A stretch of DNA of 64,000 nt. Origin: Mytilus galloprovincialis. Its lineage: Eukaryota; Mollusca; Bivalvia; Mytilida; Mytilidae. Numbering within the stretch: position 1 is the stretch's first letter; each line of letters starts with the position of its first letter. Shown here piece after piece: positions 12,801-24,569 of this stretch. The translations under genes were made by a program, and so were the position numbers. The notes under the pieces were generated by a model. It had not been told where the DNA came from. It did not search any database and saw nothing but the letters and a program-made list of their open reading frames with translations. The DNA lies in contig NC_134846.1 in assembly GCF_965363235.1 (NCBI RefSeq), forward strand, positions 63,725,121 through 63,789,120. The letters are read 5' to 3'.

Positions 12801-15800
12801 AATTTAGAGAAGATAAAATGTGGTTAATTGACTAATAGCATGGACAGATTTTAGCTACATTCATAAAAGATCCTCTTCACAAATGTTGTTCATAGAAACA
12901 GTAGGATAAATTCTTTCTTACATTTTAGTATTGCTAACCTGTATAACTGGAGATATAAGAAGTTAGGAAATCTACCCCATGTTATGGTGAATCAGGAATA
13001 CAGATTAACTAATGCAGGATTTGTACATGACTTCCAGTTGATTGATGTACAGAATTTTAATGGAGTTGGAGAATCAGAACCAAATCCTTACTTTTATCAG
13101 GTATGAATTGACTACATCATTTATAAGTTTGTATTCTAAAACCACAGACTTTTTTTCACATTTAGATAACCATTCTGTAGTTATCTTTATTTTGTTTGTT
13201 TAAAAAAAACTTTATTCAGGCCAATGATAGTTAAAACATCAGTGAATATATAGGTCATGCAAGTTTAAGTATACCAATGATAGGCTAAACATCAATGAAT
13301 TCATAGATTTTGAAGGTTTTAGGGAAAATGATCAGTTTAACTTCAGTAAACCCACAGGCAATGGATGTTTTAAAGGTTAGCCTTATGGCTAAGTACACAG
13401 ACAAGAGTCCCTTCTTTAGGCCCAGTTTATTGAAAATGGGTAGATTGAATCTTTATTCGAGATATTCTACTAGGTTACCATTTGGTAAGTTATGAAAGTA
13501 ATTCAGTGATAACCAGAGCTCCAGATAAGCTGCGTATTTGCGTGATCACGCAATAAAAATAATAAAAAACCCAATGCAATTGCCCATTGCAGGGTTCAAT
13601 AACCCAATTATTTCAAAGGAAAACCCAATTATTTGCCCAAACCATGAGTTCTCAACCCTTTAATTGGCTACTGTTTGCGTTATTTACCCTTATCTGTTTA
13701 CAGTCGTCGCGTAAATCTATGTTTATAATATTTATAATTGGAAATCTCCTTTCGTTCTAAAAATAGATCCCTGCATCTCTGTTGGAGTTTTCCCGTTGCT
13801 CAATAGGTACACATGTTTTTGAAAACATTTCGGTCTTCTCTGCGTTTATCCAATTAGCGTGTGTCATTTAGTCATATTTTGTTTGCATTGCTCGAGATTT
13901 ACCATAACATACATTGAATTAAAACGAAAGTGAATGTCCGGTAAAAATATTAAATAGAAGCATGTTTTCTGCTTCTTTTGAAAAGCTGAGGGAAAGTTAT
14001 GATAACAAGACTCAGCCAGTGTTTTAGGAAGCGTCAATCGAAAGCACAGGCGTGTGTGCGTACCTTCTAACGAGAACATTGCTAATAAACACAGGGTTTC
14101 GTCAAAAACGAATTCAGTTGGAAAAAGTGAAAGGCCAAATCAATTATGACATGATAAAGCATGAGAAACCAAAAGTTCTAATAAAAGACAACTAAACCCA
14201 GATTTATATAAATTGAATAAACCAAAATCATTCAAGTATAATTAGAGTTTATGTAGTATTTTTTTTCATTTTACGGTTAATTAATGAATACACACACAGG
14301 CACTGGTCTCAGAATTTATTATATAAAGGTGTAAGACGAGTGCCTGTGAATACACATATCCGTTTTTGTGAGAAAATACAAAACTGGCAGAAGGTTTGGA
14401 ACGGGACACAAATTAAACCTACAATTGCTCCTCAGTGAATAAACCAAATAAAACAGCTAGCAAATAACCCTAACCCTAACCATCAACCAAATAAAACAGC
14501 TAAACAAAGAAAGAAACATATTTAAGATGGAAAAAAATCTGGGGTTGATATTGCCTAAATATTCAATATTGTGTTGATGAAAAAACCCAATACATTCAGG
14601 AGCTTGGTGGTGAAAAACCCAATTTGATATTAACATGAGGGGTGAATTGGAATTGATAATGCAATTAAAAAACTTTATCACCCAATTATATAAGAAAATG
14701 GTGGGTAAAAAACCCAATTTGAGAATTCTTATCTGGAGCTCTGGATAACATTATTATTATATTTCAGAACTTGGCAGAAGCTGAGTATGTTATAGCAACT
14801 TTTATGTACATGAGGATGCTTGGTTACCCTGCAGAGAAAATCTCCATCTTAACTACTTACAATGGACAGAAACATCTGATCCGTGATGTGTGTAAACAGA
14901 GATGTGGAACTAATCCATTTATTGGCTTTCCTCATAAGGTAATTAGTTAATATGTAGCAGTTTAATGAAGTTGAGAATTGAACTTGAGTGTGGCTAAAAT
15001 CAGGAACTTTATAATTTCCAGTACCTGAAATTAGATTTAAACATTAACTGATTTAAAAGAAACCTATCGAAATTCAATATTTGTCTGATGTTTAAAGAAT
15101 GCTTCAGTAGTTGATATAGATATATTTGTATTCTAATCCAGTGGCAACAGCTTTATCTTAAAATACTATAAAAGTAATATAGATTCCACAACTGCAACAA
15201 GTGTATTCCGATATTTCTCCACCGGAGTCAGTTAAATTTTAATATTTAAAGAGCGAGGCTTGCAGAGCTTTTTAAATGAATTAAAATTTAACTGTTGAGA
15301 GTGGAAAAATATTGTAATACAAGAGTTACAGTGGTGGAATCTGTCGATTTTTCACTTGTGAGAAGAAATATTTTTCTCACACAGGTCAGGAAATGTGAAA
15401 ATAGCACAAAAATTAGAAAAAACCCATTCTAACATCACATTTATAAGTCCTTTTGTTGGTCTTAACCATTGAAACATTCCTGCATTTTTTACAGATACAT
15501 TTTGTAAGTCAGAATACAGGAAATCTGTATTTTGAGATTTTTTGCTTTTGAATCATGGCCAATCTTTTTATAAGAAAAAGTATTACATGTATTAGACTGC
15601 AATATGATATTGAGCTACTGACATACAAATTCTTAATAACATTGGTAACATTTTGTTTTCCAGATAACAACAGTAGATAGATACCAGGGCCAACAGAATG
15701 ATTATATCTTACTGTCCTTAGTCAGGACAAAAACTGTCGGTCATTTAAGGTAATTATATATATTACTGTCCTTAGTCAGGACAAAAACAGTCGGTCATTT

Positions 15801-18800
15801 GAGGTAATTATATCTTACTGTCCTAAGTCAGGACAAAAACAGTCGGTCATTTGAGGTAATTATATCTTACTGTCCTAAGTCAGGACAAAAACAGTCGGTC
15901 ATTTGAGGTAATTATATCTTACTGTCCTTAGTCAGGACAAAAACTGTCGGTCATTTGAGGTAATTATATCTTACTGTCCTTAGTCAGGACAAAAACTGTC
16001 GGTCATTTGAGGTAATTATATCTTACTGTCCTTAGTCAGGACAAAAACTGTTGGTCATTTGAGGTAATTATATCTTACTGTCCTTAGTCAGGACCCAAAC
16101 TGTTGGTCATTTGAGGTAATTATATCTTACTGTCCTTAGTCAGGACAATAACAGTCGGTCATTTGAGGTAATTATATCTTACTGTCCTTAGTCAGGACAA
16201 AACTGTCGGTCATTTGAGGTAATTATATCTTACTGTCCTTAGTCAGGACAAAAACTGTTGATCATTTGAGGTAATTATATCTTACTGTCCTTAGTCAGGA
16301 CAAAAACAGTCGGTCATTTGAGGTAATTATATCTTACTGTCCTTAGTCAGGACAAAAACTGTTGATCATTTGAGGTAATTATATCTTACTGTCCTTATTT
16401 AGGACAAAAACTGTCGGTCATTTGAGGTAATTATATCTTACTGTCCTTAGTCAGGACAAAAACTGTTGATCATTTGAGGTAATTATATCTTACTGGCCTT
16501 AGTCAGGACAAAAACTGTCGGTCATTTGATGTAATTATATCTTACTGTCCTTAGTCAGGACAAAAACTGTTGATCATTTGAGGTAATTATATCTTACTGT
16601 CCTTAGTCAGGACAAAAACTGTTGGTCATTTGATGTAATTATATCTTACTGTCCTTAGTCAGGACAAAAACTGTTGGTCATTTGAGGTAATTATATCTTA
16701 CTGTCCTTAGTCAGGACAAAAACTGTCGGTCATTTGATGTAATTATATCTTACTGTCCTTAGTCAGGACAAAAACTGTCGGTCATTTGAGGTAATTATAT
16801 CTTACTGTCCTAAGTCAGGACAAAAACAGTCGGTCATTTGAGGTAATTATATCTTACTGTCCTAAGTCAGGACAAAAACAGTCGGTCATTTGAGGTAATT
16901 ATATCTTACTGTCCTTAGTCAGGACAAAAACAGTCGGTCATTTGAGGTAATTATATCTTACTCTCTTTAGTCAGGACAAAAACTGTTGTTCATTTGAGGT
17001 AATTATATCTTACTCTCATTAGTCAGGACAAAAACTGTTGGTCATTTGAGGTAATTATATCTTACTCTCATTAGTCAGGACAAAAACTGTAGGTCATTTG
17101 AGGTAATTATATCTTACTGTCCTTAGTCAGGACCCAAACTGTCGGTCATTTGAGGTAATTATATCTTACTGTCCTTAGTCAGGACCCAAACTGTTGGTCA
17201 TTTGAGGTAATTATATCTTACTGTCCTTAGTCAGGACCCAAACTGTCGGTCATTTGAGGTAATTATATCTTACTGTCCTTAGTCAGGACAAAAACTGTTA
17301 GTCATTTGAGGTAATTATATTTTTGTTTTTTGGTTTTTTTTCTCAACATTTTAGTATCAATTTGACATTGTGCATGCTTATTATTCATTGTGTATGAAAT
17401 GGATGCTGGTGACATATTTTAATTGCTCATTGTTAAAAGATGACTTTTTGTGAATGTCACATGCGATGTCCCTGTTCATAAATAATGTGACTGTATTGTG
17501 TATTCGGTAAGTATATTTAGCTCTGTTGAAAGGTGTACGTAAAGACAAAAGATAAAACTATGAATTATTATCTCTCCTAAGGAAACTTATAAGAAATCTG
17601 TCATTTTTTTTTAGAAATAGACACAAATTGGTTACTTTATATAAGAACATACGTAAATAAAATAGTCTTTTATTCAGCTTTAAAGTTAATGTTAGAGGAA
17701 CATCAAAACTAATGCATTTATTTCTTATGTGTAGAGATGTACGACGTCTTATAGTAGCCATGTCCAGAGCCAGATTAGGACTGTATACTTTTGCCAGGGT
17801 GAATTTGTTTAGCAATTGTTTTGAACTGACACCAGCATTTAATCAAGTAAGTATCTCAAGAAGTCTTACATACAGTATGGTCTTTAAAGTAGTTTCCTTT
17901 ATTTTTATTTCAAAATTTGAAAAATTTGCTTCATATTTTTCACATTGTTGGTATTTTCTCCATTTGCTATATACAAGAAAATCATTTCATGAAAATTGAG
18001 CATTTACAATTATCCTTTAAACTTCAAATTTTTAATAATTAATGACACTAAATACTGTGGATTGATTTATTTTTGTGGGTACCAATTTTCTTGGTTTGAG
18101 GAAAGATTGCGTATTCATGTTTATTTGATTTCGTCTGCATGCACTCCTTTAGAAATGTTGTAATTTGATGAATATTTAAATTAGTGATTCCCCTGTACCT
18201 TCGAAATCCCCAATATTGGTATCCAAGGAATATTAATGAATCCAAGGTACCTACAAACACTTGGACAAAACCAAATGGCAAGGACTTTTATGTATGTATG
18301 GAAATTCCATTTTCATTTACTAAACAGAATATGCTGTGAACTGTAAAAAGAATACAAATCACCTAATCAATTCAAAACATTTCCACTACATGTGCATCCA
18401 CTGAATCTATCCACTTTGGAGGTAAAACATTTCCACTACATGTGCATCCATTGAATCTATCCACTTTGGAGGTAAAACATTTCCACTACATGTGCATCCA
18501 TTGAATCTATCCACTTTGGAGGTAAAACATTTCCACTACATGTGCATTCATTGAATCTATCCACTTTGGAGGTAAAACATTTCCACTACATGTGCATCCA
18601 TTGAATCTATCCACTTTGGAGGTAAAACATTTCCACTACATGTGCATCCATTGAATCTATCCACTTTGGAGGTAAAACATTTCCACTACATGTGCATCCA
18701 TTGAATCTATCCACTTTGGAGGTAAAACAGCATTCTATTCAGTTGTAAAAAATATAACTCTGATGCACATTATTAAATTATCATGGGGTATAGTAATATA

Positions 18801-21800
18801 ATTTATTTTGTGAGATAGTATGCATTAAATTGTGAAAATATCCATGTACACAATATAGATTTTATCTGTTTCAATATTAGGACTGAAAATGTCAGTATCA
18901 TGTTTTGTTGATTATGTTAGAATTACTTAAATTTCTTATTGTACTTTCAGTTGATGACCAGACCTTTACAGCTACACATTGTACCTACAGAGTCATATCC
19001 ATCTTCTAAAAAGGTAATATCACTTTTCCGAAAGTAAGAATTTGCAGTTCATAATCTTTTAGGGGTGTTCAAAGCTTCATATCTACTTGATTCAAGGTAA
19101 ATGATTCTTGTTCAAGTTCATTTCCATAGGTGTTCACAAACCATGACAGTGGCGGATTCAGAACTTTTCATAAGGGGGGCTCGCTGACTGACCTAAAGAG
19201 GGGCCTCTCTCGTCATGCTTCAGTGATTCCCTATAAAATCAACCAAATTTTTCCAACCAAAAGGTGGGGGGTGAATCCCTGGATCCGCCTATGTATGGGA
19301 TATGTACAATCCATAAAAAGAGGCCAAAGAAGCTGTCAATGAAAGGAAAAGTTAAAATAAAGTGTTTTTTTTTTTTTTTTTTTATTATTGTATGAAGATT
19401 CCCATAAGAAATTCTTATGTCCAGCTTGAAAGGTTTAAACACCAACAACCTTCAACTTAAAGTGATCAGAAATAATACTGTATCAACAAGATAACAATTA
19501 GATGTTGCAATCTAGATGGACATAATAACCTAAAAAATGACTACTTAACATTGTTAATTGAAAAGACAGTTTATCACATTCATATTCATTCATATTCTAG
19601 AAGTTCATCCCTTTGACTACATGCCTTTTACATTGTCAAAATACTGTGGATTCACTATTATTCGTTGGATACCAATTTTTCCTGGATTTCGTGGGTACAG
19701 GTGAACCACAAAATTAAATGCTCAACGAATAACAAATTTTCTTTAGGCTTGTATGCAGACTTCGGCAAAACAACGAAATTAAATATCAAAGAATATGAAA
19801 GTTTTCCTTAATCCAGGAAAATTGGTACCCACGAAAATAAATGAATCCACAGTAAACATGATACAGGATTAATTTTAATCCATACAACAATGGATTTAGT
19901 AAGCGTTAGATTTTGTTTAAGGTTGGTAGTGCTGTAAAAGAACCAGTAATGGTTATAGATGACATGGCACATATGGCACAGTTTGTTTATGATTTCTACA
20001 ATCAGAGAATTAACACCATGATGAAACAGCAGGATTTTACAGTAAGTACACCTATTATATTGCTAGCTATACATTTCTTTTAATTTTTGGCAGAAGAGAT
20101 CAAATATAAAATCATAAGTCAAACAAAAAACAGACAGCACCTTGGCAAAGATCGAAAAAAATGATGAAAATACTAAATAGTTCTCAAAATAATAAATAAA
20201 AAGGGTGACAGTTTGTCGTCATCCCAAGACATTTGGTTTTTGCACTCTAACTTTAGTAAAAGTAAATAGAAATCTATGAAATTTTAACACAAGGTTTATG
20301 ACCATAAAAGGAAGGTTGGGATTGATTTTGGGTGTTTTGGTCCCAACAGTTTAGGAATTAGTGGTCAAAAAGGGCCCAAATAAGCATTTTTCTTGGTTTT
20401 CGCACAATAACTTCAGTATAAGTAAATAGAAATCTATGAAATTTTAACATAAGGTCTATGACCACAAAAGGAAGGTTCGGATTGATTTTGGGTGTTTTAG
20501 TCCCAACAGTTTAGGAATTAGGGGCCAAAAACAGGTCCCAAATAAGCATTTTTCTTGGTTTTTGCACAATAACTTTAGTGTAAGTTAATAGAAATCTATG
20601 AAATTTTAACACAAGGTTTATGACCATAAAGGGAAGATTTGGATTGATTTTGGGAGTTTTGGTCCCAACAGTTTAGGGGCCAAAAGGGGCCAAAATTAAA
20701 CATTGTTTGATTTCATCAAAAAATGAATTATTGGGGTTCTTTGATATGCCAAATCTAACCGTTTATTCAGATTCTTAATTTTTGGTACAGTTTTTAAATT
20801 GGTCTACAGTAAGGTCCAAAGGGTCCAAAATTAAACTGAGCTTGATTTTAACAAAAATTGAATGCTTGGGGTTCTTTGATATGCTGTATCTAAACATGTA
20901 CTTAGATTTTTAACTGGATTTTTGTAACAAAAATGTCGGTTATTGATTTGGGGATGTATGGCGGTCGGGAGGCCGGGTGGGCGGCAACCAAATGTTGTCC
21001 GTGCATTAACTCATGAACCATTCAACCAAATTAAAGCTTTTCAAATTTTAATATGTTGTTACAGACAACAAAATGAAGGTCAAGTTCAATAATGATGATT
21101 TTAACTTTTACCAGTCAGGAGTTATGGTTCTTGAAAGATTGAAAAATGGCATTTCTGGTCGTGTCCGTGCATTTACGCATGAACTGTTCAACCAAAGCTT
21201 CCCAAATTTTAATATGTTGTTACTGATGACAAAATGGAGGTCAAGTTCAATAATGACGATTTTGACTTTTACCTTTCAGGAGTTATGGTTCTTGAAAGAT
21301 TGAAAAATGGCTTTTCCAGTCGTGTCCGTGCATTTACTCATGAACCATTCAACCTATGCTTTTCAAATTTTAATATGTTGATGACAAAATGGAGGTCAAA
21401 TTTGATATTGACGATTTTCACTTTCACCGTTCATCAGTTATGGTTCTTGTGATATTGGCAGGACACAAATAAATGTTAATAAATCTGGTTTGCTGTCGTT
21501 GTGACAGCCTCTTGTTGATTATGGGCCCAGTTTTCAAGTTGGTCCAAATCGGGGTCCAAAATTATTATATTAAGTATTGTGCAATAGCAAGAAATTTTCA
21601 ATTGCACAGTATTCCGCAATAGCAAGAAATCTTCAATTGCACAGTATTGTGCAATAGCAACCTAGCCCTATGTGCCATAAGGCATAGCAAGGACTAAGTA
21701 AGTAAATGAGTGCAATAGCAAGAAATTTTCAATTGCACAGTATTGCACAATAGCAAGAAATATTCAATTGCACAGTATTGTCCCGTTTTCAAATTGGTCT

Positions 21801-24393
21801 ACATTTAGGTCCAAAGGGTCAAAAATTATACTTTGTTTGATTTCAACAAAAATTTAATATATGGGGTTCTTCAATATGCTGAATCTAACCATGTATTTAG
21901 ATTTTTATACGACCGCAAATTTTGAAAAAATTTTCGTCGTATATTGCTATCACGTTGGCGTCTGCGTCGTCGTCGTCGTCGTCGTCGTCCGGCGTCCGAA
22001 TACTTTTAGTTTTCGCACTCTAACTTTAGTAAAAATGAATGGAAATCTATGAAATTTTAACACAAGGTTTATGACCACAAAAGGAAGGTTGGTATTGATT
22101 TTGGGAGTTTTGGTCCCAACATTTTAGGAATTAGGGGCCAAAAAGGGCCCAAATAAGCATTTTCTTGGTTTTCGCACTATAACTTTAGTTTAAGTTAATA
22201 GAAATCTATGAAATTTTGACACAAGGTTTATGACCACAAAAGAACGGTTGGGATTGATTTTGGGAGTTTTGGTCTCAACAGTTTAGGAATTAGGGGCCAA
22301 AAAAGGGCCCAAATAAGCATTATTCTTGGTTTCCGCACAATAACATTAGTTTAAGTAAATAGAAATCAATGAAATTTAAACACAATGTTAATGACTACAA
22401 AAGGAAGGTTGGTATTGATTTTGGGAGTTTAGGTCCCAACAGTTTAGGAATTAGGGGCCAAAAAGGGACCCAAATAAGCATTTTTCTTGGTTTTCGCACC
22501 ATAACGTTAGTATAAGTAAATAAAATTCTATGAAATTTAAACACAAGGTTTATGACCATAAAAGAAAGGTTGGGTTTGATTTTGGGAGTTTTGGTCCCAA
22601 CATAATAAGGGGCCCAAAGGGTCCAAAATTAAACTTTTGTTTGATTTCATCAAAATTGAATAATTGGGGTTCTTTGATATGCTGAATCTAACTGTCATGA
22701 CTGTGTATGTAGATTCTTAACTTTTGGTCCCGTTTTCAAATTGGTCTACATTAAGGTCCAAAGGGTCCAAAATTAAACTTAGTTTGATTTTGACAAAAAA
22801 TGAATCAGTTAGGTTCTTTGATATGCTGAATCTAAAAATGTACTTAGATTCTTGATTATTGGCCCAGTTTTCAAGTTGGTCCAAATCGGGGTCCAAAATT
22901 AAACTTTGTTTGATTTCATCAAAAATTGAATAAATGGGGTTCTTTGATATTCCAAATCTAACTGTGTATGTAGATTCTTCATTTTTGGTCCTGTTTTCAA
23001 ATTGGTCTACACTAAAGTCCAAAGGGTCCAAAATTAAACTTAGTCTGATTTTAACAAAAATTGAAATCTTGAAGTTCTTTGATATGCTGAATCCAAAAAT
23101 GTACTTAGATTTTTTATTATGGGCCCAGTTTTCAAGTTGGTCCAAATCAGGATCTAAAATTATTATATTAAGTATTGTGTAATAGCAAGTCTTTTCAATT
23201 GCACAGTATTGCGCAATGGCAAGAAATATCTAATTGCACAATATTGTGAAATATCATTTTTTTTTTAATTAGAGTTATCTTTCTTTGTCCAGAATAGTAA
23301 GCAAGAAATATCTAATTGCAAAATATTGTGCAATAGCAAGATTTTTTTTTAATTGGAGTTATCTTTCTTTGTCCAGAATCAACTTAAATCTTTGTTATAT
23401 ACAATATACAATGTATATTCACTTTTTACTACCAACTGATAAATTAAAATAATCTTTACCATTCAGTGATAACAAGCAGTTTTTTTACATCTTAATATTT
23501 TATGATGTATTTAAATGAGTAGTTATTGTTGCAAACTCCATTAGAAATTTTAATTGAGATTAGTTTTGGAATAAGGGAAAGGGGGATGTGATTAAAAAAA
23601 TTGGGTTCAATTTTTCTCATTTGAAATTTCATAAATAAAAAAGAAAATTTCTTCAAACATTTTTTTGAGAGGATTAATATTCAACAGCAAAGTGAATTGC
23701 TCTAAGAGAAACAAAAATTTTAAGTTCATTAGAACACATTCATTCTGTGTCAGAAACCTATGCTGTGTCAACTATTTAATCACAATCCAAATTTAGAGCT
23801 GAATCCAGCTTGAATGTTGTGTCCATACTTGCCCTAACCGTTCAGGGTTCAACCTCTGCGGTCGTATAAAGCTACGCCCTGCGGAGCATCTGGTTAATAT
23901 TTGGGCCTGGTTATAAAATTGGTCCACATAGAGGTCTAAAGGGTCTAAAATTGAACACTATTTGATTTCATCAAAAATTGAATTCTTGGGGTTCTATGAT
24001 ATGATATGCTGAATCTAACCATGTATTTAGATTTTGGATATTGAACCATAATAGGTAAATGTCCAATTGAAAATTTTAAAGTTTTTAAGTTTAAGTTCTT
24101 AGACCACATTCATTCTGTGTCAGAAACCTATGTTGTGTCAACTATTTAATCACAATCCAAATTCAGAGCTGTATCAAGCTGAAATGTTGTGTCCATACTT
24201 GCCCCAACTGTTCAGGGTTCGACCTCTGCGGTCGTATAAAGCTGCGCCCTGCAGAGCATCTGTTTTTTTTATATCTTCAACCTTATGTGAAATAAACAGA
24301 CACACAGCAATTCATTAATGTATTCTTAAATTGTTACTTGTAATTTTGCAGCCTCAGGAACTTAAAGGTCCACCTAGACAGAGAAAAAGATGA
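9888..24393 (+). CDS. AQR: AQR (Aquarius/IBP160), intron-binding spliceosomal helicase, last 12 exons
   Basis: Twelve exons with GT-AG borders and matching phases encode the C-terminal 456 residues: 9888-9935, 10284-10442, 10994-11131, 11585-11656, 12338-12525, 12929-13100, 14768-14938, 15664-15749, 17735-17846, 18951-19013, 19922-20041, 24352-24393. The product aligns by memory with human AQR almost throughout ([37 protein letters not shown]). Superfamily 1 (Upf1-like) helicase motifs in this fragment: MEEAAQ at 121-126 (motif II), GDHHQLPP at 155-162 (III), LDAQGRAR (IV), [11 protein letters not shown] at 319-329 (V), VAMSRAR at 352-358 (VI). The P-loop and N-terminal armadillo part lie upstream, outside the window or missed. 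The acidic tail of vertebrate AQR is replaced by a short basic end, PPRQRKR. AQR binds introns upstream of the branch point in the activated spliceosome. Confidence 0.96.
13513..14744. mobile_element. 1.23-kb DNA element with 17-bp perfect inverted ends in an AQR intron
   Basis: The left end CCAGAGCTCCAGATAAG (13513-13529) is the exact inverse of 14728-14744. Both sides are flanked by ATAA (13509-13512 and 14745-14748), a plausible 4-bp target duplication. The interior repeats AACCCAAT-like blocks near both ends and contains a small (CCCTAA)-like run near 14,467. It has no transposase frame, so it is non-autonomous. It lies between AQR exons 6 and 7 of this window and removes cleanly with the intron. 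Confidence 0.8.
15181..15342. mobile_element. Palindromic MITE-like element, ends AGATTCCAC
   Basis: The left end AGATTCCACAACTG is the inverse of the right end CAGTGGTGGAATCT allowing a mismatch, and the two halves (GTTAAATTTTAAT and ATTAAAATTTAAC) pair as well. It is 162 bp, non-coding, inside an AQR intron. Confidence 0.7.
15750..17320 (+). repeat. 52-bp minisatellite built from an AQR exon end plus its 5' splice site, ~30 copies
   Basis: The array starts at the splice donor of the AQR exon 15664-15749, and that exon's last ~44 bases are themselves the first unit. Each unit contains the coding segment for [13 protein letters not shown], then GAG and the donor GTAATTAT. The first step is 54 bp (15750 to 15804), the next ones 52 bp. 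Copies differ at a few positions (TGTCGGTC, CAGTCGGTC, TGTTGGTC, TGTTGATC), partly in alternating order. Nearly every copy keeps the GAG|GTAATT donor. The array ends in TTTTTGTTTTTTGG at 17,321. It arose by tandem duplication across an exon-intron border. Confidence 0.95.
18053..18250. mobile_element. MITE-like element, TACTGTGGATT family, copy 1
   Basis: It begins TACTGTGGATTGATTTATTT and ends TTAATGAATCCA, with an internal 'GGGTACCAATTTTC' block. The same layout is found at 19,642-19,854. The right end is diverged. No coding capacity. Confidence 0.6.
18374..18729 (+). repeat. 50-bp minisatellite, about seven copies
   Basis: The unit starts GGTAAAACATTTCCACTACA and ends CTATCCACTTTGGA. Copies are nearly identical (one or two substitutions), so the array is recent or homogenised. 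It lies in the AQR intron between exons 17735-17846 and 18951-19013. Confidence 0.95.
19642..19854. mobile_element. MITE-like element, TACTGTGGATT family, copy 2
   Basis: The left end TACTGTGGATTCA is the inverse of the right end TGAATCCACAGTA, and subterminal blocks (TACCAATTTTTCCTGGATT and AATCCAGGAAAATTGGTA) also pair. The element is 213 bp and non-coding, inside an AQR intron. Confidence 0.8.
20911..21514 (+). mobile_element. Hairpin-ended element with ~160-bp tandem core, nested insertion
   Basis: Inserted in the outer ATACGACC copy: the host text ...CTTAGATTTTT continues as GATTATGGGCCCAG after it. About three units contain GTGTCCGTGCATTTACTCATG and GTTATGGTTCTTGAAAGATT. The 3' end is a small hairpin, GCTGTCGTTGTGACAGC, then CTCTTGTT, the same tail as the AGCTCACC family, which suggests a shared mobilising enzyme. 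Confidence 0.65.
21907..23895 (+). mobile_element. ATACGACC-family element, inner copy with both ends
   Basis: The 5' end holds ATACGACCGCAAATTTTG, whose inverse ATTTTCGTCGTAT follows, then a (CGTC)n tract near 21,965-21,990. The body has about four 158-bp units and several 'GGTCCAAAGGGTCCAAAATT' units. The 3' end is GCGGTCGTATAAAGC, then a GCTACGCCC/GCGGAGC hairpin and ATCTGGTT. It sits in the outer copy between 'TAGATTTTT' and 'TATTTGGGCCTGG'. A (CAATAG/CAATTGCAC) subrepeat occurs in both copies near 21,570-21,780 and 23,170-23,340. Non-autonomous, family unnamed here. Confidence 0.7.
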
Positions 24394-24563
24394 GATTTTC
24401 GATCAGAGAAATAGTGAACTATTCATTGGGTCAGATTCAAACAAAGAAGGATACAAAACTCTAGAGGAATCAACTATTTCCTTCAAACTGATGTTCAAGT
24501 TATTCTTAAAAAGAATAGATTAATAAATGTCAAGTCAACATAATTAGTTGATGTTTCATTGTA

Positions 24564-24569
24564 AATAAA
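24564..24569 (+). terminator. Poly(A) signal of AQR
   Basis: AATAAA 171 bases past the AQR stop codon, the best-placed signal; another AATAAA-like string lies near 24,522. Confidence 0.55.

Larger units (their letters stand above)
20200..24262 (+). mobile_element. ATACGACC-family element, outer copy, interrupted by two later insertions
   Basis: Tandem ~158-bp units (CTATGAAATTTTAACACAAG and GGTCCCAACAGTTTAGGAAT blocks) run from about 20,245, followed by 'GGGGTTCTTTGATATGC' units. The copy ends with GGTCGTATAAAGCTGCGCCC, GCAGAGCATCTG at 24,228-24,262. The expected hairpin and (CGTC)n 5' end is missing, so the left side is truncated. It is split by insertions at 20,911-21,514 and 21,907-23,895. 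It fills most of the last AQR intron. Confidence 0.65.

Noticed and set aside
13310-13495. 61-codon plus frame inside AQR
   Set aside because: AQR joins directly from the exon ending 13,100 to that starting 14,768 in phase, and the family has no insert here.
14467-14482. Telomere-like CCCTAA run
   Set aside because: Only two to three units within a DNA element; no array.
13864-14717. Two minus-strand frames of 71 and 86 codons
   Set aside because: Both lie within the 1.23-kb inverted-repeat element and resemble no transposase.
15750-17320. Regular repeats with a CRISPR-like look
   Set aside because: The whole 52-bp period is repeated with no unique spacers, and the unit is clearly AQR exon sequence; the genome is eukaryotic.
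22717-23145. 142-codon minus frame with internal similarity
   Set aside because: It follows the tandem units of the ATACGACC-family element; the repeated protein text only mirrors DNA repeats.
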